DNA of 64,000 nucleotides, from the NCBI RefSeq assembly GCF_020782115.1, contig NZ_JAJGMW010000015.1, positions 1-64,000 of the forward strand. The letters run 5' to 3'. The notes under the pieces are model-generated. The model did not search any database. It had not been told where the DNA came from and worked only from the letters and a program-made list of their open reading frames with translations. The DNA comes from Leeuwenhoekiella parthenopeia. GTDB lineage: Bacteria > Bacteroidota > Bacteroidia > Flavobacteriales > Flavobacteriaceae. Made by a program: the position numbers and the translations under genes. Positions 8,555 through 17,239 of the stretch are shown in pieces; within the stretch, counting starts at the first letter, position 1, and every line of letters starts with the position of its first letter.

Positions 8555-11500
8555 ATGTCATCAAACAAGAAATACTGGAAAAGTGTTGAAGAGCTAAATG
8601 AAAACAGCTCTATTGTTGAGGCGCTTAAGCATAATGAGTTTCCGCATGAGATTCCTACTGATGAATTTCTGGGAAACAAAGATACTTTGGATTCTTCCTC
8701 AACTACGCGTCGTGATTTCTTAAAATACGTTGGTTTTTCTACTGCCGCAGCTTCGCTTGCGGCCTGTGAGGGGCCTGTGGTGAAGTCCATTCCTTATGTG
8801 GTAGCTCCAGAACGCATTACCGTTGGTAAGGCAGATTATTATGCCACTGTGATGGCAGATGGTTTTGATTTTGCGAGCGTGCTGGTTAAAACCAGAGAGG
8901 GTAGACCTATCAAAATTGAAAATAACAAGATGGCCTCTGTTTTAGGAGGTAATAATGCTCGTGTTCATGCTTCAGTACTTTCTATGTACGACACCAAGCG
9001 TTTGCAAGGGCCAAAGATTGATGGCAGTTCGGTGAGCTGGTCGGAGTTTGATCAAAAACTCGGTCAGAAGCTTAATGGCTTGGGAGGTAAAAGCATTGTA
9101 TTGCTTACCCAGACTTTTGCCAGTCCGTCAACAACAAAATTGATAGCTGATTTTTCGGCTGCCTATCCTAATGTGAAGCATGTGACTTATGATTCAATAG
9201 GAGAAAATGCCGCACTTGATGCCTTTGAGAGTAAATACGGAATGCGTGCATTACCTGATTACGATTTTTCTGAAGCAGAAGTTATCGTTTCGGTTGGTGC
9301 TGATTTGCTGGGTGACTGGCAAGGTGGTGGGTTTGGACCTACTTACGCAAAAAGCCGTGTTCCCAAGAATGGGAAAATGTCCCGCCACGTTCAGTTTGAG
9401 GCCAACATGACTTTGTCTGGTGGGAATGCTGATAAGCGTGTGCTGGCTACTCCATCAGAGCAAAAGAAAATCGTTGCGGCTATCCAGAGTTTGATTTCCG
9501 GTGGAAGTGCTAATACAGGTCTTTCTCCCGAACTTGACGCTGCTGTAAAGAGTGCTGCAAAACAACTTCGCAATGCAGGAAGCAAAGGTGTGTTTATCAC
9601 CGGTGTTGATGATGCCAATGCTCAGATGGTTGCTTTGTCGGTAAATGAAGCTTTAGGTAGTACTATTATTGATACGGCTGCTCCAAAAATGACCCGTCAG
9701 GGAAATGCACAGGCAGTAAGCCAGTTAGTTTCCGATATGAATTCGGGTGCTGTGGGTGCACTGTTTGTGGTAGGTGTGAATCCGGCATACAGCCTTCCTA
9801 ATGTAAACGAATTTAAATCAGGTCTTGATAAGGTAGAAGTGCGTGTTTCTTTCAATATGAAAGAAGATGAGACCGGGTTGCTTTGTAACTATTTAGCTCC
9901 AACTCCTCATTATTTGGAGTCCTGGGGTGATGTTGAAATGAAAAAAGGTTACGTATGCTTGATGCAGCCTACGATTAAGCCTTTGTTTGATACGAGACAG
10001 TTTCAGGAATCACTTTTGAAGTGGACCAACAACGATATGTCTTATTATGATTACCTGAAGACTAACTGGACTAATGCTGAAAAGAGTTTTAATCAGGCGC
10101 TTCAGGATGGTGTAGCTTCAGGTGTTATGACTCCTGCGGCAGAAACTGCTGAAGTTACTGAAGAGAGTATCACTTCTAATGGAGCGATTACGCTTTCAAG
10201 TGCACTTGCGGCTTTGGTTCAGGAGGGAGAATCTGCAGGTAATGGTTTTGAGCTTACGTTATATTCCAGTACCGGTTTAGGTAATGGTGAGCAGGCAAAC
10301 AACCCCTGGTTGCAGGAATTCCCTGATCCAATCACCAGAACTTCCTGGGATAACTATCTGACGATGTCTAAGAAAGACGCAGATCGTTTAGGTATTGAAA
10401 ATGAAATTACTTCTAAAGGCGCACTTAACGGTAGCTACGTTACAGTTACACTTGGTGATGTTACTTTAGAAAACGTACCGGTATTTATTCAGCCCGGTCA
10501 GGCTCCGGGATCTGTAGGTCTTGCTCTGGGATACGGTAAGAAAGCTGCGGTTCAGGAAGAGATGCAGGTGGGTGTTAATGCCTATCCGCTTTATAAAGAC
10601 TTTAAGTCTACCCAAACCGTTCAAATTAAGAAAACCGGTGGATGGCATGAGTTTGCCTGTGTTCAGATGCAGAACACTATGGCTGGTCGTGCAGATGATA
10701 TTATTAAAGAAACCACGCTTGAGATCTTCAATACTAAAGATGCCAGTGAGTGGAACCACGTAGGTCACGTAGATTACAATCACTCTGAGATTTCAGTTCG
10801 TGATAAGAATGCCGATATCTGGGAATCGTTTGATGATACCTTTGGTCCGCATTTCAATCTTTCTATAGATCTTAACGCCTGTACCGGTTGCGGAGCTTGT
10901 GTGATTGCGTGTCACGCCGAAAATAACGTTCCGGTTGTAGGTAAGCAGGAAGTTAGAAACTTTAGAGATATGCACTGGTTGCGTATTGACCGTTATTACT
11001 CTTCTGAAGATACTTTTGCAGAAGAAACCAAAACACTGGAAGAGCTTCCTGCTATGGATAGCTATTCGGTTGTTGAGATCCAATCTTATGACAATCCGGA
11101 GGTTGCATTCCAGCCGGTGATGTGTCAGCACTGTAACCACGCTCCCTGTGAGACGGTGTGTCCGGTGGCGGCGATTGGTCACGGTAGGCAGGGTCAAAAC
11201 CAGATGACGTATAACCGTTGTGTGGGTACCCGTTACTGTGCAAACAACTGTCCTTATAAAGTGCGTCGTTTCAACTGGTTCCTGTATAGTGAGAATGATG
11301 AGTTTGATTATAACATGAACAACGATCTTGGTCGTATGGTTCTAAATCCTGATGTTACAGTGCGTTCACGTGGGGTTATGGAAAAATGTTCTATGTGTAT
11401 TCAGATGACTCAGAAAACAATTCTTGATGCCAAGCGCGAAGGACGCGTCATTGAAGACGGTGAGTTTGCAACAGCTTGTAGCAATGCCTGTGATATGGGT

Positions 11501-11647
11501 GCGATTAAGTTTGGTGATGTAAACATCCCGGACTCTGAAATTGTAGCTCTTAAAAACGATAAACGCAAGTATTATTTACTGGAAGATATAGGTGTTAAGC
11601 CTAATGTATTCTACCACGTAAAAGTTAAGAATACTGCTGAAGCCTAA
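8555..11647 (+). CDS. actB: ACIII subunit ActB, molybdopterin-oxidoreductase-like iron-sulfur protein
   Basis: ActB is the large periplasm-facing iron-sulfur subunit of alternative complex III. The 1030-residue product has a twin-arginine-like export motif TTRRDFLKYVG near residues 49-59, followed by a hydrophobic stretch ending in SLAAC. This could be a lipoprotein cysteine. The first roughly 730 residues resemble the molybdopterin oxidoreductase fold, which in known ActB proteins carries no cofactor. The last 270 residues form a ferredoxin-type domain with cysteine groups CTGCGACVIAC, CQHCNHAPCETVC, CVGTRYCANNC and CSMC...CSNAC. In the known ACIII structure this domain holds three 4Fe-4S clusters and one 3Fe-4S cluster. 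It lies 57 bases after actA and 33 bases before actC. Confidence 0.95.
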   Translation: MSSNKKYWKSVEELNENSSIVEALKHNEFPHEIPTDEFLGNKDTLDSSSTTRRDFLKYVGFSTAAASLAACEGPVVKSIPYVVAPERITVGKADYYATVMADGFDFASVLVKTREGRPIKIENNKMASVLGGNNARVHASVLSMYDTKRLQGPKIDGSSVSWSEFDQKLGQKLNGLGGKSIVLLTQTFASPSTTKLIADFSAAYPNVKHVTYDSIGENAALDAFESKYGMRALPDYDFSEAEVIVSVGADLLGDWQGGGFGPTYAKSRVPKNGKMSRHVQFEANMTLSGGNADKRVLATPSEQKKIVAAIQSLISGGSANTGLSPELDAAVKSAAKQLRNAGSKGVFITGVDDANAQMVALSVNEALGSTIIDTAAPKMTRQGNAQAVSQLVSDMNSGAVGALFVVGVNPAYSLPNVNEFKSGLDKVEVRVSFNMKEDETGLLCNYLAPTPHYLESWGDVEMKKGYVCLMQPTIKPLFDTRQFQESLLKWTNNDMSYYDYLKTNWTNAEKSFNQALQDGVASGVMTPAAETAEVTEESITSNGAITLSSALAALVQEGESAGNGFELTLYSSTGLGNGEQANNPWLQEFPDPITRTSWDNYLTMSKKDADRLGIENEITSKGALNGSYVTVTLGDVTLENVPVFIQPGQAPGSVGLALGYGKKAAVQEEMQVGVNAYPLYKDFKSTQTVQIKKTGGWHEFACVQMQNTMAGRADDIIKETTLEIFNTKDASEWNHVGHVDYNHSEISVRDKNADIWESFDDTFGPHFNLSIDLNACTGCGACVIACHAENNVPVVGKQEVRNFRDMHWLRIDRYYSSEDTFAEETKTLEELPAMDSYSVVEIQSYDNPEVAFQPVMCQHCNHAPCETVCPVAAIGHGRQGQNQMTYNRCVGTRYCANNCPYKVRRFNWFLYSENDEFDYNMNNDLGRMVLNPDVTVRSRGVMEKCSMCIQMTQKTILDAKREGRVIEDGEFATACSNACDMGAIKFGDVNIPDSEIVALKNDKRKYYLLEDIGVKPNVFYHVKVKNTAEA

Positions 11648-11680
11648 TCTAGTTTAAAATATAAATATCAATATATTAAT

Positions 11681-13471
11681 ATGTCGTCACACTACGAAGC
11701 ACCCATAAGAGAGCCTTTGATTCTTGGAGAGAAATCTTACCACGACATTAGCGTGGATGTAGGTGCTCCTATCTTAGGGAAGGCCAATAAATCTTGGTGG
11801 ATTGTATTTTCTATAGCGCTTGTTGCATTCCTATGGGGCTTGGGCTGTATTGTATATACCGTTTCTACCGGTATTGGAGTTTGGGGTCTCAATAAAACCA
11901 TTGGTTGGGCCTGGGATATCACCAACTTCGTTTGGTGGGTAGGTATTGGTCACGCCGGTACTCTTATCTCTGCGGTATTACTTTTATTCCGTCAAAAATG
12001 GCGTATGGCTATCAACCGCTCTGCGGAGGCGATGACTATATTTGCTGTTGTTCAGGCCGGTTTGTTCCCAATTATTCACATGGGTCGTCCTTGGTTGGCG
12101 TATTGGGTACTTCCTATTCCGAACCAGTTTGGTTCACTTTGGGTAAACTTCAACTCACCACTACTTTGGGACGTGTTTGCGATCTCTACGTACCTATCGG
12201 TTTCGTTAGTATTCTGGTGGACGGGTCTTCTGCCTGACTTTGCGATGATCAGAGACCGTACTAAGAGTCCGTTTCAGCAAAAAATATACGGTATCCTAAG
12301 TTTTGGATGGAGTGGTCGCGCTAAAGACTGGCAGCGATTTGAAGAAGTTTCGCTGGTGCTTGCAGGTCTTGCAACTCCACTGGTACTTTCGGTACACACG
12401 ATTGTATCTTTTGACTTTGCAACTTCTGTAGTTCCCGGATGGCACAGTACTATTTTCCCTCCGTATTTTGTGGCGGGTGCAATTTTCTCCGGTTTTGCGA
12501 TGGTGCAGACGCTGCTTTTGGTAATGCGAAAGGTTGTTAGCCTGGAGAATTACATCACCATTGTTCATATTGAATTTATGAATAAGGTAATTTTGCTTAC
12601 CGGTGGTATCGTAACGGTAGCATACCTTACCGAATACTTCATCGGTTGGTATTCAGGAGTTCCTTATGAAAACTATACCTATCTGTCTTTTGGTGCTGCA
12701 ACAGGACCATACTGGTGGGCATTCTGGGCACTTATTATATGTAACCTGATTGTGCCACTAACCCTTTGGGTTAAGAAGTGGAGACGTAATATCCTTTGGA
12801 CATTCATCGTTGCTCTTGTGATCAATATCGGGATGTGGTTTGAGCGTTTTGATATTATTGTAATCTGTTTGAGTAAAGACCGTTTGGCTTCTAGCTGGTC
12901 TATGTTCTCGCCAACTTTTGTAGATATTGGGGTATTTGTAGGTACAATTGGATTCTTCTTTGTATTATTCCTATTGTATGCACGTACATTCCCGGTTATT
13001 GCACAGGCTGAAGTTAAGAGTATTCTTAAATCATCAGGTGCACGTTACAAGCGTATCCGGGAGTCAGGTAAAGACCTTGCCGGTACTGCAACAGATAAAC
13101 GTACTTCTACTTATGCGGAGCGTCCTGCATCATTAAGTGTAGCTTCAAATGCAGGTGCGACACATCATCAGTCAACTGTAAATGCAGATGTACTGGTAGA
13201 TACCGAAGCTAAAAAGGCAGAAATTGATATGATGCTTGCGCGTATTGGTACGTATGATCCTGCGACCCAAACTCCAGATGATCTTACGAAGATAAGTGGA
13301 GTAGGGCCGGTGTTGGAGCAAAAACTGCATCAACTGGGGATTTATACCTATGATCAGGTTAGTAAAATGACAAAAGAAGAATACGATTTGTTAGATGAAA
13401 TTATCGATGCATTCCCGGGTAGGGCAGAGCGCGATGATTGGGCAGGTCAGGCACAAAAACTTAAAAACTAA
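11681..13471 (+). CDS. actC: ACIII subunit ActC (NrfD/PsrC family) with helix-hairpin-helix C-terminal tail
   Basis: ActC is the NrfD/PsrC-type integral membrane subunit that takes part in quinol oxidation in alternative complex III. The 596-residue product has about ten hydrophobic helices between roughly residues 35 and 455, with the conserved GHAGTLISA and PIIHMGRPW regions. A hydrophilic extension of about 135 residues follows. Its last 60 residues (about 533-596) contain LTKISGVGPVLEQKLHQLGI, a helix-hairpin-helix of the type found as tails on ribosomal proteins or NuoE in other bacteria. I would not expect it on a respiratory subunit, and ordinary ActC proteins end shortly after the last helix. 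The frame is intact and actD starts 2 bases after the stop, so the tail is real. Confidence 0.93.
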   Translation: MSSHYEAPIREPLILGEKSYHDISVDVGAPILGKANKSWWIVFSIALVAFLWGLGCIVYTVSTGIGVWGLNKTIGWAWDITNFVWWVGIGHAGTLISAVLLLFRQKWRMAINRSAEAMTIFAVVQAGLFPIIHMGRPWLAYWVLPIPNQFGSLWVNFNSPLLWDVFAISTYLSVSLVFWWTGLLPDFAMIRDRTKSPFQQKIYGILSFGWSGRAKDWQRFEEVSLVLAGLATPLVLSVHTIVSFDFATSVVPGWHSTIFPPYFVAGAIFSGFAMVQTLLLVMRKVVSLENYITIVHIEFMNKVILLTGGIVTVAYLTEYFIGWYSGVPYENYTYLSFGAATGPYWWAFWALIICNLIVPLTLWVKKWRRNILWTFIVALVINIGMWFERFDIIVICLSKDRLASSWSMFSPTFVDIGVFVGTIGFFFVLFLLYARTFPVIAQAEVKSILKSSGARYKRIRESGKDLAGTATDKRTSTYAERPASLSVASNAGATHHQSTVNADVLVDTEAKKAEIDMMLARIGTYDPATQTPDDLTKISGVGPVLEQKLHQLGIYTYDQVSKMTKEEYDLLDEIIDAFPGRAERDDWAGQAQKLKN

Positions 13472-13473
13472 TT

Positions 13474-14013
13474 ATGGCATCAGGAAACGTTCTACATGTG
13501 CTTTATAATGATGATGACGTCCTTATGAAAGCAGTAAAGGAAATACGTGCAAAAAAGTATCGAATCACCGAGGCTTACACACCATTTCCTGTTCACGGTC
13601 TCGATAAAGCGATGGGCTTGCCTCATACGCGCCTTGCAATATGCTCTTTTATCTATGGTCTTATAGGTTTAAGTGTGGCTACTTTAATGATGAATTTTAT
13701 TATGATTGAAGACTGGCCAAGAAACATAGGTGGTAAACCCAGTTTCTCTTATTTGCAAAATATGCCGGCTTTTGTGCCTATTATGTTTGAGTTGACCGTA
13801 TTTTTTGCAGCTCACCTTATGGTGATAACCTTTTATCTAAGAAGCAAAATATGGCCATTTAAAAAAGCCGAAAACCCGGATCCTCGTACAACTGATGATC
13901 ATTTTCTGCTTGAAGTAGATGCCGCAGGTCACGATATCGATTCGTTGTCGAAGTTTCTTTACGAGACGGGAGCATCAGAAATAAGTCTAATTCATAACGA
14001 AGAACACGCTTAA
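13474..14013 (+). CDS. actD: ACIII subunit ActD (DUF3341)
   Basis: ActD is a small membrane subunit of alternative complex III. The 179-residue product starts with a soluble region typical of DUF3341 (VLHVLYNDDDVLMKAVKEIR near the N-terminus), then has two transmembrane helices at about residues 52-73 and 104-126, and a soluble C-terminal tail ending in an Asp/Glu-rich segment. It starts 2 bases after actC and ends 3 bases before actE, so translation is probably coupled. Its length and order match other act operons. The exact role of ActD is not defined; it packs against ActC in the known complex. Confidence 0.93.
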   Translation: MASGNVLHVLYNDDDVLMKAVKEIRAKKYRITEAYTPFPVHGLDKAMGLPHTRLAICSFIYGLIGLSVATLMMNFIMIEDWPRNIGGKPSFSYLQNMPAFVPIMFELTVFFAAHLMVITFYLRSKIWPFKKAENPDPRTTDDHFLLEVDAAGHDIDSLSKFLYETGASEISLIHNEEHA

Positions 14014-14016
14014 CAA

Positions 14017-14688
14017 ATGAAAAATAGTATCAAAATAGTATCTTCATTAGTCATGCTGGTTTTGATAGTTTCTTGTCAGGACAAAGACTACAGAAACTAT
14101 GAATACATGCCAAACATGTATGAGGAAGTAAGTTATGAGGCTTATGGAAAGTATGACGTATTTCCTAATCAAATGGAAGCTATGCAGCCGGTGGAAGGAA
14201 GTGTGTCTCGTGGTTGGATGCCTTATGAATATGAAAACAGTACCGAAGGTTATGCAGCAGCTAAGGCAAATCTTACCAATCCGGTTCCGTATACTGAAGA
14301 TAATTTAAACGAGGGTAAAGGGCTTTATACCATTTATTGCGCTATTTGCCACGGTGATAAAGGTGATGGTAAGGGTACACTTGCCGAGCGCGAAAAAATT
14401 CTGGGTATACCTGCTTATAACGATCAGGGTAGAGCCATTACAGAAGGTAGCGTGTACCATGTGATGTATTATGGTCTGAATACTATGGGATCTTATGCGA
14501 CACAGACTACCGAGCGTGAATTGTGGTTGATAAATCACTACGTTATGGACCTTAAGGATGCATTAGACGGTAAGCCTAAGCGTGCCTTTGAAGGTGAGAC
14601 TGCTGCCGAAGAGGAAACTCTGGTAGAACAGGAAGAAATGACTGAAGAAGGACAGGTGATGTCTGAAGAAGCACAAACTGAAGAATAA
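14017..14688 (+). CDS. actE: ACIII subunit ActE, monoheme cytochrome c lipoprotein
   Basis: ActE is the monoheme cytochrome c of alternative complex III. The 223-residue product has a lipoprotein signal (KNSIKIVSS...LIVSC), with the modified cysteine near residue 21, so it is a membrane-anchored periplasmic lipoprotein. One CAICH heme motif lies at about 108-112, followed by GDKGDGKGTL, as in bacterial class I cytochromes c. A Met in NTMGSYATQ is a likely distal ligand. The last 35 residues are strongly acidic (many Glu and Thr), which might form an electrostatic docking patch. It is encoded between actD and actF with 3- and 21-base gaps. Confidence 0.94.
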   Translation: MKNSIKIVSSLVMLVLIVSCQDKDYRNYEYMPNMYEEVSYEAYGKYDVFPNQMEAMQPVEGSVSRGWMPYEYENSTEGYAAAKANLTNPVPYTEDNLNEGKGLYTIYCAICHGDKGDGKGTLAEREKILGIPAYNDQGRAITEGSVYHVMYYGLNTMGSYATQTTERELWLINHYVMDLKDALDGKPKRAFEGETAAEEETLVEQEEMTEEGQVMSEEAQTEE

Positions 14689-14709
14689 TAAAGGCAGGAT
14701 ATTTCAATT

Positions 14710-16113
14710 ATGTACAAGTTTTCTAGTAAATTAAGACTTTTCGCCATAGTTTGTATGGTACTGGGTTTAATAGGATTAGTATTTGGATTCTTATCTGTTC
14801 CCGGAACAGTTGAAGAAGCTAACGAAATTCTTGCAGCACAGGAAGCTCATCACAGTGGAGGTGAGGCGCATCACGAAGATGGCGCAGCCCACCACGAAGA
14901 AGGAGCTGAACATCATGAAGAAGCTAACTTTGTTGACGAAGTTAAGGGAGAGCCTGGCTATTCTGAAAGAGCAATGGCCGGTGATAAAGATATGGGCCAT
15001 GCTGCACACGAGGATGGCGAGCACATGGAGCACGTATTGCACCAAATGCAAACCAAACCCTGGTCGGCTACTTTTATTGCAGCTTTCTTTTTTATGATGA
15101 TTGCTTTGGGAACCCTGGTTTTCTATGCAATTCAAAATGCAGCACAGGCGGGATGGTCTCCATTACTGTTTCGGGTTATGGAGGGTATAACCGCCTATTT
15201 ACTTCCAGGTTCAGTTATCGTTTTACTGGTCGTTATTTTTGCAGGTGAGCATTTCTATCCCTGGATGAATCACGAACTCGTTGCTGAAGATGAAATTCTT
15301 CAGGGCAAATCGGGTTACCTTAATTTCCCATTTTGGTTAATTCGTGGAATCATTTATGTTGCAGGATGGAATCTGTACCGTTATTTCGCAGTGAAGAACT
15401 CCAGAGATCTGGACACTGCTGAAGGTCTTCAGCCCTATAAGAATATTTTTAAATATTCTATTTACTTCCTGGCATTCTTTATTGTAACCGAGTCTACAAT
15501 GGCCTGGGACTGGTTCATGTCTATGACGCCACACTGGTACAGTACTCTTTTTGCGTGGTATATCTTTGCAAGCATCATTGTATCTGCAGTAACCGTTATC
15601 GCTATCGTAACTGTTTCATTAAAAGCGATTGGTCAACTTGAGTTTGTTAACGACAGTCACCTGCACGATCTTGCTAAGTTTATGTTTGGTTTCAGTGTTT
15701 TCTGGACCTACCTTTGGTTTGGTCAGTTTATGCTGATCTGGTATGCAAATATTCCGGAAGAGGTTACTTATTTCATTCTAAGAATTCAGGAGTATAATCC
15801 AATATTCTTTGGTATGCTTATACTTAACTTTGTATTCCCAATTTTAATATTGATGAATAGTGACTTTAAACGTGTATCCTGGTTTGTAGTTATCGCAGGT
15901 ATCATTATCCTGGTAGGACACTATATAGATATATTCTTACTGGTAATGCCGTCTACAGTAGGGCCTTATGGTTCTTTTGGAATCACCGAGCTGGCAGCAC
16001 TGCTTTTCTTTCTGGGTCTTTTTATATTCACCGTTGGAATGGGGCTGTCTAAGGTGTCATTACGACCTAAGAATAACCCGTTCCTGGTAGAAAGCGAACA
16101 TTTTCACTATTAA
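14710..16113 (+). CDS. actF: ACIII subunit ActF (quinol:cytochrome c oxidoreductase membrane subunit)
   Basis: ActF is the second large membrane subunit of alternative complex III, related to ActC. The 467-residue product has a first helix at about 8-30, then a periplasmic or luminal His/Glu-rich stretch at 44-72, and about nine more hydrophobic helices. Conserved pieces include WDWFMSMTPHWYSTLFAWYI and the membrane-proximal NPIFFGMLILNFVFPILIL. The His-rich stretch consists of four heptads with HH at 47-48, 54-55, 61-62 and 68-69, which is unusual and could bind metal. coxB starts 27 bases downstream, so ACIII and the oxidase are co-transcribed, consistent with the physical ACIII-oxidase supercomplex known from Flavobacterium. 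Confidence 0.93.
   Translation: MYKFSSKLRLFAIVCMVLGLIGLVFGFLSVPGTVEEANEILAAQEAHHSGGEAHHEDGAAHHEEGAEHHEEANFVDEVKGEPGYSERAMAGDKDMGHAAHEDGEHMEHVLHQMQTKPWSATFIAAFFFMMIALGTLVFYAIQNAAQAGWSPLLFRVMEGITAYLLPGSVIVLLVVIFAGEHFYPWMNHELVAEDEILQGKSGYLNFPFWLIRGIIYVAGWNLYRYFAVKNSRDLDTAEGLQPYKNIFKYSIYFLAFFIVTESTMAWDWFMSMTPHWYSTLFAWYIFASIIVSAVTVIAIVTVSLKAIGQLEFVNDSHLHDLAKFMFGFSVFWTYLWFGQFMLIWYANIPEEVTYFILRIQEYNPIFFGMLILNFVFPILILMNSDFKRVSWFVVIAGIIILVGHYIDIFLLVMPSTVGPYGSFGITELAALLFFLGLFIFTVGMGLSKVSLRPKNNPFLVESEHFHY
14842..14925 (+). repeat. Four 21-bp in-frame repeats encoding HH heptads in ActF
   Basis: Four 21-base units encode EAHHSGG, EAHHEDG, AAHHEEG and AEHHEEA. The protein repeat is regular, with HH every seven residues, while third codon positions differ between units. 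That fits an older duplication kept at the protein level rather than a recent slippage event. Confidence 0.85.
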
Positions 16114-16140
16114 TAGCAACGAAACAGAAAAAACACACCA

Positions 16141-17208
16141 ATGACCGTTTTTTTAGTACTTATTGTAATCGCACTCTTTGCCGTGGCAATCTGGCAAATG
16201 AGTAAAATATATGCACTCTCTAAAGGGAACTCACAAGGGGATAACGGAGAAGTAGCTAATGGGAAAGATAACCGTATCAACGCCAAATTAATGGTGATGT
16301 TTATGGTTTTCCTATACTTCCTGATGTTCTATTGTTTCTGGCATTATTCTAAATTTTATTTGCCTGAAGCTTCATCTGCACACGGGAGTAAGTATGATAA
16401 CCTGATGTTTATTTCTATTGCTTTGATCATGGTTGTTCAGGTGATCACGCAGTTTTTACTTCACTTCTTTTCTTATAAATACAAAGGAGAAAAAGGTAAG
16501 CGTGCATTATTCTATGCAGATAACGATAAGCTTGAGTTTATCTGGACGATCATTCCTGTTATCGTATTGGCTGGTCTTATTATCTATGGCCTTTTCACCT
16601 GGTCTGATATTATGAACTTTGAGGAAGATGAAGATGCTCTGGTAGTTGAGCTGTATGCACAGCGTTTTAACTGGAAAGCCCGTTATGCCGGAGATGATAA
16701 TATTTTAGGAGATGCCAACGTGCGCTTTATCGAAGGAATAAATCAGTTAGGTATTGACCCTAGTGATACAGACGGTAGTGATGATGTGGTGACTACAGAA
16801 TTGCATTTGCCTGTTGGAAGACAGGTTGTTTTCAAGCTGCGTTCTCAGGACGTGCTGCATTCTGCCTATATGCCTCATTTTAGAGCTCAAATGAACGTGG
16901 TTCCGGGTATGATTACCCAGTTCTCATTTACCCCAACTGTTACGACAGAAGAGATCAGAGAAACAGATTATATGCAGGAAAAAATGCGTACCATTCAACA
17001 AATACGCAATGAAAAAAGCAAGGTACTAGTGGCCAAAGGCGAACCTGCACTTGATTCTTACGACGAATTTGATTATTATTTGCTATGTAATAAAATTTGC
17101 GGATCGAGTCATTATAATATGCAGATGAAAATTATTGTGGAAACTCAGGAAGAATATGATGAGTGGATTAAAGGTCAGAAGACCTTTGCACAAAGTATGA
17201 CCGAGTAA
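16141..17208 (+). CDS. coxB: Cytochrome c oxidase subunit II
   Basis: Subunit II accepts electrons into the CuA centre of the terminal oxidase. The 355-residue product has four hydrophobic helices at about 2-22, 49-68, 87-110 and 131-153; canonical subunit II has two, matching the last two here, so there is an N-terminal extension with two extra helices. The periplasmic cupredoxin domain carries the CuA ligands: His in VLHSAYMPHF near residue 240, and CNKICGSSHYNM near 316-327, which supplies both Cys, His and Met. A Lys replaces the usual Glu between the two cysteines; that residue ligates only through its backbone, so CuA should still form. It is encoded between actF and coxA. Confidence 0.95.
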   Translation: MTVFLVLIVIALFAVAIWQMSKIYALSKGNSQGDNGEVANGKDNRINAKLMVMFMVFLYFLMFYCFWHYSKFYLPEASSAHGSKYDNLMFISIALIMVVQVITQFLLHFFSYKYKGEKGKRALFYADNDKLEFIWTIIPVIVLAGLIIYGLFTWSDIMNFEEDEDALVVELYAQRFNWKARYAGDDNILGDANVRFIEGINQLGIDPSDTDGSDDVVTTELHLPVGRQVVFKLRSQDVLHSAYMPHFRAQMNVVPGMITQFSFTPTVTTEEIRETDYMQEKMRTIQQIRNEKSKVLVAKGEPALDSYDEFDYYLLCNKICGSSHYNMQMKIIVETQEEYDEWIKGQKTFAQSMTE

Positions 17209-17239
17209 AAAAAAATTGAGATTTAAAAGAAAATAAATT

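Noticed and set aside
8555-11647. ActB as a catalytic molybdopterin enzyme
   Set aside because: The act operon context and the ferredoxin-type C-terminal half show that this is the ACIII subunit, whose molybdopterin-like domain is known to be without cofactor.
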